Origin: Ruminococcus sp.
GTDB lineage: Bacteria > Bacillota > Clostridia > Oscillospirales > Acutalibacteraceae
Direction of reading: 5' to 3'
NCBI GenBank assembly: GCA_017411385.1
Contig: JAFQQF010000009.1
Coordinates: forward strand, 1 to 64,000
Length of the DNA: 64,000 bases
Positions within the stretch are counted from its first letter, which is position 1; the number at the start of each line of letters is the position of its first letter. Shown piece after piece: positions 8,891 through 16,998 of the stretch. Below the pieces are notes generated by a model. The model was not told the DNA's origin, did not search any database, and saw nothing but the letters and a program-made list of their open reading frames with translations. The position numbers and the translations under genes were made by a program.

Positions 8891-8938
8891 AACCTCCCCG
8901 AGAGCAAGAGGCTGTGCTTGCTCTTGGGGAGGTTTTAT
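8891..8938 (+). terminator. intrinsic terminator of the TIR gene
   Basis: AACCTCCCC (8891-8899) pairs with GGGGAGGTT (8926-8934), with an inner AGAGCAAG/CTTGCTCT stem, followed by TTTT. Confidence 0.9.
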
Positions 8939-8952
8939 TGGCGGTAAAAAAA

Positions 8953-8973
8953 CTGCATCGCAGTAAACAATGA
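8953..8973. other. att-like repeat (copy 1)
   Basis: ACTGCATCGCAGT is a short inverted repeat followed by AAACAATGA. The 15 bases CGCAGTAAACAATGA (8959-8973) recur exactly at 27075-27089 beside a tRNA-Val terminator. A weaker copy of the inverted part, CTGCACTGCAGTAA, lies just after the second recombinase gene (25036). The position, between the TIR module and the ABC-3C module, fits an attachment site of an integrative element. Only direct tests of excision would prove it. Confidence 0.5.
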
Positions 8974-9011
8974 AAAAACACAAAATAGTTTATAAAATGC
9001 TTTGTGTTTGG

Positions 9012-9070
9012 GATATATCGCATACGATTTGTCGTAAATACTCATATAATGGAATTAACGATATATCGTA
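9012..9070 (+). promoter_or_regulatory. promoter and palindromic operators of the XRE gene
   Basis: TATAAT at 9045-9050 is flanked by two inverted repeats with the same half-site: TACGA-TTTG-TCGTA (9023-9036) and the perfect palindrome ACGATATATCGT (9058-9069). A third half copy, GATATATCG, is at 9012-9020. They bracket the -10 element, as expected for autorepression by the XRE protein encoded at 9085. No good -35 match is seen. Confidence 0.65.
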
Positions 9071-9084
9071 AAGAGGTTGTTCCT

Positions 9085-9327
9085 ATGACTATTAAAGAAG
9101 CTGTTGAAAAAAGAATTGTTGAGCTGTGTACTGAGAGGGGCATAGCTATAAATGCATTAGCAAATATTTCAGGTGTTTCACCTTCCACTGTGTATAGCAT
9201 ACTCAATGAGAAAAGTCAGAATCCAGGAGTTTGTTCTATTAAGAAAATCTGTGATGGCTTAGAGATTAGCATAAGAGAATTCTTTGATAGCAACCTGTTT
9301 GATGTCCTCGAACAGGAAGTTAAGTAA
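9085..9327 (+). CDS. small XRE-family HTH regulator
   Basis: An 80-residue protein that is almost entirely one Cro/C1 helix-turn-helix: KEAVEKRIVELCTERGIAIN, then ALANISGVSPSTVYSILNEK, then a third helix region ending in SIREFFDSNLF. This small type is common in clostridial mobile elements. ATG at 9085 is preceded by AAAGAGG; the longer frame from 9004 runs through the promoter and is rejected. The palindromes just upstream suggest it represses itself and possibly the HD/ABC-3C genes that follow. Confidence 0.88.
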   Translation: MTIKEAVEKRIVELCTERGIAINALANISGVSPSTVYSILNEKSQNPGVCSIKKICDGLEISIREFFDSNLFDVLEQEVK

Positions 9328-9463
9328 GATGGAATTTTATCTGTATTAGCAAAGATAAAGAAATGATCGAAGAGGTAAGAGATTCTCTGCAATATCATAA
9401 ATTGTTGAAGTATGAAAGAATAAATATATGATACGCTCTTATAAAATCATTAGGAGGGATTAT

Positions 9464-10531
9464 ATGCAGACAATCAGAGAGTTGTTTGAAGAAATATCGA
9501 GTAATAGACGAAGATGGTCGTACTATAGTAATCCGAATATTTCTATCCGAGGGGTATGGGAAGATAGTGACGGTGATGCTGCTTTGAACTTTATTAAAAG
9601 ATATTTTAGTTTAGCTAATAAAAGTGGTGTGTTTAGAGATAAGCAATTATGTAGAAAGGAATCATATATAAAGGCACGTTCAAATCATATTATCTCTACG
9701 TTTTTGTTAGGAATAAAAATTGCAGAGAGTTTTAATATTGATTGTGATATTCGGTCTGATGAAGGCTTTAATTTTAAGTATTATTGGTTTTTATCTTGTT
9801 TATATCATGATATTGGTTATGCGTATGAGAAAAACAGAAGAGAAAGACAATTAAGTATGATACGAGTAGATGGTCTTGATGCATTACAGCAAATTTGTGA
9901 TATTGAATATTTAGATGATAGAGTTTTCCAATCACTAACCAGAGAGCAGGTTGATATATACTTGAAAGGGCGTGCTACATCTCGTTGTGGATACCATGCT
10001 GTTGTTGATCACGGTATAGTTGGTGGTTTGTTGATTTATGATCGATTACGAAAACAATATGAAGAATCGTGGAAAAACAGAACTAATACAAGCGACGAAC
10101 GCACGAGTTTTTATGTTTATACTGAAGATGGGAGAAGGTTACATTTATCCGACAGACATTATGATGCGTATGCTTATGTTGCCGATGCAATTATTAGACA
10201 TAATGTTTTTAACGATACTTTGAAAATCTATATGAATGAACTGCAGCCTTGCGATGGATATTTTTTCGATAGAAAAATATCTATTGTATCTAATGTGATT
10301 GGATTTGTGTTAGGTATAGCAGACACGATTGAACCATCAAAAAGAGGAACAAAATATATAGATGAAGTGAAAATAGAAGAATTACAATCAGAGCCGGGGA
10401 TAAGGCTACTTGTAACTGATAAGATATATAATAAATTGTATTGTAATATAGACAGTCTGTCGGATTGGTTATGTGTAAATGTGAAAGTCACCGCGAAAGA
10501 TGGAGAAATGATTATTGAAATAAAGAATTAA
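9464..10531 (+). CDS. HD-domain protein (putative metal-dependent phosphohydrolase)
   Basis: A 355-residue protein with the pattern of an HD phosphohydrolase: a His in SNHIIS (about 75), the HD pair in SCLYHDIGYAYEK (His115-Asp116), further histidines in YHAVVDHGIVGGLLIYDRL (in part) and AIIRHNVF, and a late Asp in GIADTIEPSKR. HD domains hydrolyse nucleotides or phosphodiesters; the substrate is unknown. AGGAGGGA precedes ATG at 9464. It sits between the XRE regulator and the ABC-3C genes, on the same strand and with the same AT-rich codon use, so it may be part of that defence cassette (inference). Confidence 0.78.
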   Translation: MQTIRELFEEISSNRRRWSYYSNPNISIRGVWEDSDGDAALNFIKRYFSLANKSGVFRDKQLCRKESYIKARSNHIISTFLLGIKIAESFNIDCDIRSDEGFNFKYYWFLSCLYHDIGYAYEKNRRERQLSMIRVDGLDALQQICDIEYLDDRVFQSLTREQVDIYLKGRATSRCGYHAVVDHGIVGGLLIYDRLRKQYEESWKNRTNTSDERTSFYVYTEDGRRLHLSDRHYDAYAYVADAIIRHNVFNDTLKIYMNELQPCDGYFFDRKISIVSNVIGFVLGIADTIEPSKRGTKYIDEVKIEELQSEPGIRLLVTDKIYNKLYCNIDSLSDWLCVNVKVTAKDGEMIIEIKN

Positions 10532-10646
10532 TAATGTAGTTGGATATTAAGTAAATAATTAGGTTTATTTGCTTAAAAAGACAGAAAATATGGGTATTGG
10601 AAAAGAAATTTAGTAGACTGGCTTGTTAATAAATAGAGGTGATAAA

Positions 10647-11846
10647 ATGTGTAAGAATACGCACGTACCAGATAAGTTAGAAGGATATTTGTTACAAAGT
10701 AGACATGCACTATACAATCTGATTTTGCTTGAAGATGGGGTGGTTAGTGTTGAGGCGATTGATGATGTGGCTCTTGAGACGAACGAATTAATAGTAGCAC
10801 AGCAAACCAAAAGCGTATTATCAAATAATAACCCCGTTACAGATAAAGCGGTAGTGTTTTGGAAAACACTATATAACTGGTGTTGTTATATTGCTAATGG
10901 TGATTTTTCGTGTAAAAACCCTATATTAAGGTATGTTGTTGTTTCATCACATAATCTAAATGTAGGAAATATACCAGATTCTTTTTTTAATGCTAAAACT
11001 GTAATGGAGGCAAAAACCGCATTAGAGTCTGCTCGATGCCATTTTTATGATGGAGACGACATATCACCTAGAGTGTCTGAAGAGTGCAAGCCCTTTATCC
11101 AATATTGCTTTTCTAGTGAAAACGAAGAGATAGTAATTAAAGTAATATTAGCTATAGAGTTAGAGTTACACGAAAACACATATGATGAAGATTTAAGAAT
11201 AAAATTTTCAAAGCAAATAATACCTAAAGAATACCTAAATGAGTTGTTAACTTTTATGCTTGGCTGGGTAGAAGAAAAAATACATTCTTTTACTAAAAAT
11301 AACAAACCTGCATATATCTTAGTGGATGATTATAGAGAAGCTTTATTAAGAGAAGTTAGAGGTAGAAACGCAAGTGTAATTTTAAGTGCTGTATCAACAT
11401 CTCCTAATAGCTTTGAAACAAACCAAGAGTTAGAGCGTCGTGATAATTACATAAAACAGCTTGAATTTATAGAGCTGGACTATACAGATATCTATTCTGC
11501 TGCAAGCGATTATTTACGAACGAAGTCGGAAGTTGTCGAATGGGCAAAGCGAGGATTGGTTACACAGCAAAGTTTTGAAGATTATAATGATTCCTTAATA
11601 AGAATATGGAGAAATACAAAACATTTGAATGAGGTAAGAGATTTTTCTGATGAATGTAAAAAAGGAAGAACACTTTATTTTGAATGTGATAAAGCAGTAG
11701 CTGATAAACAATTGCAAGGTAAAGCGGTTCCTTCTTTCTTTGGTAGTGGGGCTTTACACTCTCTGGCGAATGAACCAAGTGATTCGCCCAAAATAGGTTG
11801 GCATCCAAATTATTTGAACTTGTTAAAGGAGAAAGAAGATGAATAA
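10647..11846 (+). CDS. ABC-3C system effector with DUF4297/Cap4-like nuclease motif
   Basis: A 399-residue protein. Its N-terminus has the layout of DUF4297-type PD-(D/E)xK nucleases: GYLLQSRHALYNLILL, then VSVEAIDDV with Glu36 and Asp39-Asp40, then IVAQQTKS with the QxK motif at 53-55. The C-terminal half, with an HP-rich end (KIGWHPNYLNLL), fits the conserved C-terminal domain of effectors in ABC three-component systems. It would be the toxic or cutting component, held in check by the ATPase and middle component. AGAGGTG precedes ATG. The last bases overlap the middle-component start. The nuclease assignment rests on motif spacing only. Confidence 0.78.
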   Translation: MCKNTHVPDKLEGYLLQSRHALYNLILLEDGVVSVEAIDDVALETNELIVAQQTKSVLSNNNPVTDKAVVFWKTLYNWCCYIANGDFSCKNPILRYVVVSSHNLNVGNIPDSFFNAKTVMEAKTALESARCHFYDGDDISPRVSEECKPFIQYCFSSENEEIVIKVILAIELELHENTYDEDLRIKFSKQIIPKEYLNELLTFMLGWVEEKIHSFTKNNKPAYILVDDYREALLREVRGRNASVILSAVSTSPNSFETNQELERRDNYIKQLEFIELDYTDIYSAASDYLRTKSEVVEWAKRGLVTQQSFEDYNDSLIRIWRNTKHLNEVRDFSDECKKGRTLYFECDKAVADKQLQGKAVPSFFGSGALHSLANEPSDSPKIGWHPNYLNLLKEKEDE

Positions 11847-12321
11847 AGAAGTTTACAATGTTCAAAATCCCGCTATTGGTGCAGCTATTCTTTGGCGATT
11901 TATCTGCGGATACAAGTCTAAAGATAACAAACCTACACCATTTCCTCTTTTGTTTATAGTACTACCAATTATCTTTAGAGAAGATTTGTGTGCAGTTATA
12001 AAAAGCACACAAAAGAAGAAGGGGTTATCCAAAGTATCTGAAAAACTGTTTGATGGTAAAAAAATTGATGAACTATATTCGATTAATAACTCGGCTATTG
12101 AAATGCGTTCCTTGACATTAGCTTCATTTAATGTAGGCATTTTATCTAATATATTTAAAATGGATTATGAAAAAGCGTTGGTGTATGCGTTGATAGATAC
12201 CAACAAAAGTGTTTTTGCATCGTCTACTAAATATCTATTGGATTCGGCAGAAAAATTAGGAGCGTGGTGTTCTGAATTAACACTTCTTGAAATTAGTGAG
12301 TGGCTAAAAGTGAGGTTTTAA
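11839..12321 (+). CDS. ABC-3C system middle component
   Basis: A 160-residue protein that matches the middle component of ABC three-component systems: YNVQNPAIGAAILWRFICGY at the start, then PFPLLFIVLPIIFREDL, then KSVFASSTKYLLDSAEKLG near the end. These small proteins link the effector to the ATPase. The start overlaps the effector stop by eight bases and has AAAGGAG before it. The gene ends two bases before the ATPase start, so the three genes form one tightly packed unit. Confidence 0.85.
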   Translation: MNKEVYNVQNPAIGAAILWRFICGYKSKDNKPTPFPLLFIVLPIIFREDLCAVIKSTQKKKGLSKVSEKLFDGKKIDELYSINNSAIEMRSLTLASFNVGILSNIFKMDYEKALVYALIDTNKSVFASSTKYLLDSAEKLGAWCSELTLLEISEWLKVRF

Positions 12322-12323
12322 TA

Positions 12324-14276
12324 ATGAGGTTTATAATAAAGAAAGTAATTTTGTGGCCTAAAGATGAAAATTGTAAATTTAGAACGGTAACGTTTGAAGA
12401 GGGTAAGATCAATATAATTACAGGTGCTTCTAGAACTGGCAAATCCGCTATTATTCCAATTATTGATTATTGTTTGGCTTCGGATAAATGTACAATTCCC
12501 GTGGACACCATTAGAAATAAGACTGCGTGGTTTGGTGTTTTGGTTTTATCGGATGATGAACAAATACTTATTTGTCGAAAAGAACCCGGAGTGAAGTCTA
12601 GTTCTGGAGAAATGTATCTTTTACGCGGAACGGATGTTACTATTCCTGACCATATTGAATCAAATACAAATGTTACTGAAGTGAAAAATGTATTGAATGA
12701 ATTCTTTTCAATGTCATTTTTAGCTTTAGATCCCGCTAATAGAGATGGATTTTCGTCACGAGCATCGTATAGAGATTTTATGGCATTTCTTTTTCAACCG
12801 CAAAATATAGTTGCAAATGCAGATGTAATGTTTTACAAAGCAGACACTATGGAACATCGCCAGAAGTTAATTAACATTTTCCCTTATGCGTTGGGAGCGG
12901 TAACACCTCAAATTTTAGCGGCACGCCAAGAATTGGATAGGATAAAAAAGCAAAAAGAACGTATGCAAAGAGATCTTGACTCAATAAAGGATGTTGCTGA
13001 AGGCTGGAGACACGAGATTGTATCATGGCTTGCACAAGCAAAAGAATTTGGTTTGATCGAACAATATGATGAGCATATGAGTTTTGAAGACCAGATATCA
13101 ATATTAACAGAAATTATTAGCAAAAACGAGAATGAATCTAGTATACAATCGTCTAACATTAAAGATTTATCGTCTGAAATACTTGCCTTGCGCAGAGAAG
13201 AACATAAGGTATCTGCTCAATTGTTTGCTTTGCAAAAGAGATATACGGAAATGCTTCAATTGAAAGATTCGTTAGGAGATTACGAAGACTCATTAAAAAT
13301 ACAAGTTCAAAGATTAGAGATATCTTATTGGCTAAAAGAGTTGGCAAGCCAATCAAAGGTATGCCCATTTTGTAATAATGAGCATACAGGAGACAATAAT
13401 GAGTTGGATACGTTGTGTCAAGCGATTGAAGAAATTGAGAAGTCAGCTTCAAGTGTAAAGACTATGCCCGCTGCATTTGAAAGAGAATTACAGTATGTAC
13501 AAAAAGATATAGATATTTACACAGACAAATTAAATGCTATTAGAAATAGATTGTTAGTTGAAAGTGGACAGCAGGCACATGATTCTAACAGAAAGTATAC
13601 ATTAACGGGAATTTCGCGTTTTTTAGGTAGAATGGAAGCCAGTTTGCAAACTTTTAGTAAAATTGGAAGTGATAGTGAACTGGAAACACGGATTTCTGAA
13701 TTGGATGAAAGAATAGATGTATTGTCTAAGATCGTTAATGAGCGTGAAATAAAGAAAAAAGTTGATAATGCTATAAGATACGTAAACGCAACGATTGGGG
13801 AAATAATTAAAGACTTAGATGTGGAACACCCTGATGATCCTGTAGACTTTGTATATAAAGATCTTACGCTTAAGGTTAAGAATGCTCTTGGACGTGATGA
13901 TTATTTGTGGGAGATAGGAAGTGCATCAAACTGGTTAGCTTATCATATTGCTACCATTTTGGCTTTTCAACAATTCTTTCAAAGACAAACTAGTGTTTCT
14001 GTACCAAATTTTGTGATTTTAGATCAGCCAAGTCAGGTTTATTTTCCACAGCGAGCAAATTCAGAGAATGATACCGTTACTATCAAAGATGAAGACAAGG
14101 AAGCGGTCAAGAAAATATTTACTTGTATGGATGCGTTTTTAAAAAGAACGAAAGGTGCTGTTCAAATTATAGTTACAGAACATGCAGATGATGATATTTG
14201 GGGAGGCATTGATTCGGTTCATCTTGTAGAAAGATGGCGTGGTGAGAATAAGTTGGTTCCTCAAGAATGGCTATAA
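12324..14276 (+). CDS. ABC-3C system ATPase (DUF3732, SMC/Rad50-like)
   Basis: A 650-residue SMC/Rad50-like ATPase. Walker A is GASRTGKS (residues 34-41). Two coiled-coil arms flank a CxxC hook (VCPFCNNEH, Cys347 and Cys350). The C-terminal part has the DUF3732 signature FVILDQPSQVYFP, which holds Walker B (Asp567). This family is the ATPase of ABC three-component conflict systems, which are thought to sense invading DNA and release the effector. ATG at 12324 is preferred because it is two bases after the previous stop; the ribosome site is weak, consistent with translational coupling. Confidence 0.9.
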   Translation: MRFIIKKVILWPKDENCKFRTVTFEEGKINIITGASRTGKSAIIPIIDYCLASDKCTIPVDTIRNKTAWFGVLVLSDDEQILICRKEPGVKSSSGEMYLLRGTDVTIPDHIESNTNVTEVKNVLNEFFSMSFLALDPANRDGFSSRASYRDFMAFLFQPQNIVANADVMFYKADTMEHRQKLINIFPYALGAVTPQILAARQELDRIKKQKERMQRDLDSIKDVAEGWRHEIVSWLAQAKEFGLIEQYDEHMSFEDQISILTEIISKNENESSIQSSNIKDLSSEILALRREEHKVSAQLFALQKRYTEMLQLKDSLGDYEDSLKIQVQRLEISYWLKELASQSKVCPFCNNEHTGDNNELDTLCQAIEEIEKSASSVKTMPAAFERELQYVQKDIDIYTDKLNAIRNRLLVESGQQAHDSNRKYTLTGISRFLGRMEASLQTFSKIGSDSELETRISELDERIDVLSKIVNEREIKKKVDNAIRYVNATIGEIIKDLDVEHPDDPVDFVYKDLTLKVKNALGRDDYLWEIGSASNWLAYHIATILAFQQFFQRQTSVSVPNFVILDQPSQVYFPQRANSENDTVTIKDEDKEAVKKIFTCMDAFLKRTKGAVQIIVTEHADDDIWGGIDSVHLVERWRGENKLVPQEWL

Positions 14277-14339
14277 TATTTTATCTGGACTTGTGAAATG
14301 CTTTGTGGTATATGTTTGTACTGCGAAGGAGGTGCTGAG

Positions 14340-14447
14340 ATGGCACGGTATGCAGTACAAGCAATAAAACAAAATAAAGATTTGAGCGATTCGATATCAA
14401 CGTTAGTTGATGTTGGGTCGCTCTTTTCTTATGTGGAGGAGGGTTAG
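14340..14447 (+). CDS. 35-residue small protein of unknown function
   Basis: A short frame (MARYAVQAIKQNKDL... ending FSYVEEG) has a strong ribosome site, GAAGGAGGTG, six bases before ATG. Its TAG stop lies one base before the ATG of the DUF6809 gene. The tight coupling supports translation. There is no recognisable domain. It could serve mainly to couple translation into the next gene. Confidence 0.6.
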   Translation: MARYAVQAIKQNKDLSDSISTLVDVGSLFSYVEEG

Positions 14448-14448
14448 G

Positions 14449-14730
14449 ATGACTATACTTGAAGATTTATGGTACGGAAATGTAAGACCGACGGAGAGAA
14501 GCGTTGAGAGAGGCGGTAGGCTTGATAATCTTATGAAGCTGTTGTGTCAGAATGAGGATGATTTAATGTCAGGGCTTACAGAAAAACAGAAGGAAAGTTT
14601 TGATAAGTTCAAAGACTGCCAGTCGGAGATTACGGACTTTCTTGAAACCGAAGCCTTTACATCAGGTTTTACCATAGCAGTAAAGCTTATGGTTGAGGTT
14701 ATGAAAACCATGGAAATACCTGAGGCATAG
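14449..14730 (+). CDS. DUF6809-like small helical protein
   Basis: A 93-residue acidic helical protein: MTILEDLWYGNVRPTERSVE at the start and FTIAVKLMVEVMKTMEIP near the end. The opening ILEDLxYGNxxP and the closing GFxxAxKLMxEV pattern resemble the DUF6809 family, found widely in clostridial genomes and their mobile elements. Function is unknown. It follows the 35-residue gene by one base and precedes a lipoprotein gene by 13. Confidence 0.75.
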   Translation: MTILEDLWYGNVRPTERSVERGGRLDNLMKLLCQNEDDLMSGLTEKQKESFDKFKDCQSEITDFLETEAFTSGFTIAVKLMVEVMKTMEIPEA

Positions 14731-14743
14731 AAAGGAGAATCGT

Positions 14744-15415
14744 ATGAAAAAGAAAATACAGATAGCATTAATATTTGCAGCTCTGATATGTATGAGTCTC
14801 AGTGCTTGTGCCAAAGCAGAGATAGTGCGAACAGATACAACGCTCTTTGAAATCACTACAACAGTTTCTGTAACAACAGTGATACCTACAACTGAGTCAG
14901 AGAAAACTACAGCGGTACCTTCAACCGAGGCTGTAACAACGCAAACGGTAGCCGAGGTTGTAGCAGAGACAACTGTCACTACTCTTCCAATCGAAACACC
15001 TGAAATTGAAACAGAAATGCCACAGATATACGAACCGACTGAACCTGTGGAAGACGCTGTGGTAACAGAACCGATTATTACAGACAATACAGAAATACCA
15101 CATAGTCAGTTATGCACAGATGAAAACATGAGCAAAGTTACGTTAGTAATAAATAATCATTTTGCAAATATGGGTTCTCCATACAATCCAACCCTCAACA
15201 AAGATAACTGTGGTTGGTTTCTTACACAAACCTTGATGTCTAAATACGAGGAGTGTTCAGTAAACAAATTTACAAATGACACATTAGTATCCTTCATCAA
15301 TGAAGCTAACGCGTTCTTGGAAATGTCGGATGCTACTTACACCGACTGGACAATCAACTGCTATGCAGAAAAACAACCCGACGGAGAGTATAATATATAC
15401 TTCTGTCACGAATGA
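14744..15415 (+). CDS. putative lipoprotein with Thr-rich linker
   Basis: A 223-residue protein with a lipoprotein signal (MKKKIQIALIF..., lipobox SLSAC), then about 80 residues rich in Thr, Val, Pro and Glu (a cell-wall spanning linker), then a Cys-containing C-terminal domain (about 120-223) that is not recognised. It would be anchored outside the membrane. AAAGGAG precedes ATG. It is probably cotranscribed with the two small upstream genes and ends at a hairpin terminator. It may be a surface or conjugation accessory factor, but nothing in the sequence shows this. Confidence 0.75.
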   Translation: MKKKIQIALIFAALICMSLSACAKAEIVRTDTTLFEITTTVSVTTVIPTTESEKTTAVPSTEAVTTQTVAEVVAETTVTTLPIETPEIETEMPQIYEPTEPVEDAVVTEPIITDNTEIPHSQLCTDENMSKVTLVINNHFANMGSPYNPTLNKDNCGWFLTQTLMSKYEECSVNKFTNDTLVSFINEANAFLEMSDATYTDWTINCYAEKQPDGEYNIYFCHE

Positions 15416-15430
15416 TTACATCACACACAG

Positions 15431-15460
15431 GGTGCAGGCTTAGGCTTGCACCTTGTTTTG
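15431..15460 (+). terminator. intrinsic terminator of the lipoprotein gene
   Basis: GGTGCAGGC pairs with GCTTGCACC (one G-U) around a four-base loop, followed by TTGTTTTG. Confidence 0.75.
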
Positions 15461-15489
15461 CATTATGAATACTGCTCTCACTATTTATT

Positions 15490-15567
15490 AAGCAAAGGGT
15501 ATAAAGTCACATTCTAATTATCGTTATCAAGACGAATGAGAATGAGGTCTTGTGCCCTTTGCTTTTT
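15490..15567 (+). other. extended imperfect hairpin ending in a T run
   Basis: AGCAAAGGG (15491-15499) pairs with CCCTTTGCT (15555-15563), followed by six T. Inside, AGTCACATTC pairs imperfectly with GAATGAGGTCT, and TCGT with ACGA. The result is a rod of about 75 bases with internal loops. It could be a second terminator or the end of a small structured RNA. No gene or promoter assignable to it was found between it and the previous terminator. Confidence 0.45.
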
Positions 15568-15627
15568 TATTTTGAAAAATTTTTTATATAAACCGAAATT
15601 TGTTTGGTGCAAAAGCAAAATTTTTGT

Positions 15628-16885
15628 GACATATAAGTAGTAGAAGGTGTTTTTTTAGTTAACTTTAACAAAGTTGTAAAAAGTGGTTAAGAAATTGGCT
15701 TTCTCGTGCTCTACCATATAGAGGGTATTTTTGGTGGAAGAAAAAATATATAAATATTTGTTTGTGAAAATCCAAAAAATAGTCAGCAATAAACGAAATT
15801 GAAAATTTTATAAAATAATTTTGGTAAAACGGGAAAATTTTTGCCTTATAAGGAGTAGGGGTGTGGCTGAAAAATTATGATTCATAGATATCAATAGGGA
15901 GCATGTTTTTTAGTTGGTTTTAACGAAGTTGTTATTTTTGCTTATAATTTTGGCTTTTTCGTGCTCTAGTATATAGGGGGTATTTTTTGTCATATAAAGA
16001 GTAGAGGGGTAATGCGGATTTTCTTCGTCATTTTTCTTTATGGAAAATGTCGAAAAATAATTTCTATTGTGCATAAGGGAGAAATTGCAAAAACGTGTTG
16101 TAAAAAAGGCTTTCTCGCCCTCTACATATTGAGGGGGTTTTTAAAAAATGATAAATTTCGTGAGAATTTATGATTGTAAAAACTTCAAAAAGTCAGCAAC
16201 AAATATATGAAAGACGTATAAATTTTCTCGGATATCTTATTCGAGAAAGCTAATTTCAGATTGGTTTGTTTGTGCATTGTTCTGAATTTTTTTAAAAGTG
16301 TGTTTTAAAAGTCGATTTTCGTTCCTATTACATATAGAGGGTGTTTTTTCGAAAGACAAATTTATAGAAAATTTGGTTGTAAAAATCAAGAAAAGTCACA
16401 GATAAGTAATGGGGGAGTAAGAAAAGAATTATGAAAATTTTTGTAAAGTTTACCAAAATGGTTTACAAAATGACCTTCTGCTTCTCTAGTAATTGAGAGG
16501 TGTCAAATTGGATTTTTAAAATAAGAGGTTGGTGAGACGCATATGTGAAATTGCAAGGCGAAATGTACAACTTAGTCGCATTTGAATTGTGCGTTGTTCT
16601 GAAATTTTAAAAAAGTGTTGTTCAAAAGTCGATTTTCGTTCCTGTACATATGGAGGGTTTTAATTTTTGGTTGTTAAAATACGAATTCTATTCCTATACA
16701 AGTGGAAGATATTTTGAAGAAATTTCCGTCACTTTACGAAAAAAATCACATATAAGGGATAGAAGGGTAAAAAGTTTCAGGTTAGAGGGGTACAAAAGTC
16801 GATTTTTGTTCCTGTACATATGGAGAGTTTAAATTTTTGGTTGTTAAAACAGGATTTTCATTCCTATACAAGTAGAGGGTATTTT
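15628..16885. repeat. iteron-like repeat array, candidate replication origin
   Basis: A gene-free AT-rich stretch with about 14 variants of one motif, roughly ATATAnnnAGTAGAGGGTnTTTT. Many copies are preceded by a partner arm so that they can form a short hairpin (for example CTCTA-ccata-TAGAG at 15710). Positions begin near 15628, 15696, 15844, 15951, 15990, 16108, 16311, 16395, 16471, 16628, 16685, 16746, 16798 and 16852. Longer imperfect duplications exist: about 75 bases at 16270 and 16586, and about 55 bases at 16628 and 16798. The array sits directly before a RepA-like ATPase gene, as plasmid iterons do. Origin function is inference. Confidence 0.65.
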
Positions 16886-16998
16886 CAGTTCTCTTTGTTG
16901 AGGCTGTTTGAAATATAAAACCTTATGAAAGGTGGTGGTTGTCAAAATCAACCGCTGATATTTAATTGGGAAACAAATTTTATGAAGGAGGTGATACT

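Noticed and set aside
16650-16832. A short plus-strand frame inside the iteron-like array
   Set aside because: No ribosome site, and its protein repeats the DNA repeats; it is a by-product of the array.
15628-16885. CRISPR array
   Set aside because: The repeats are imperfect, irregularly spaced (about 40 to 200 bases) and lack uniform unique spacers; no cas genes are present.
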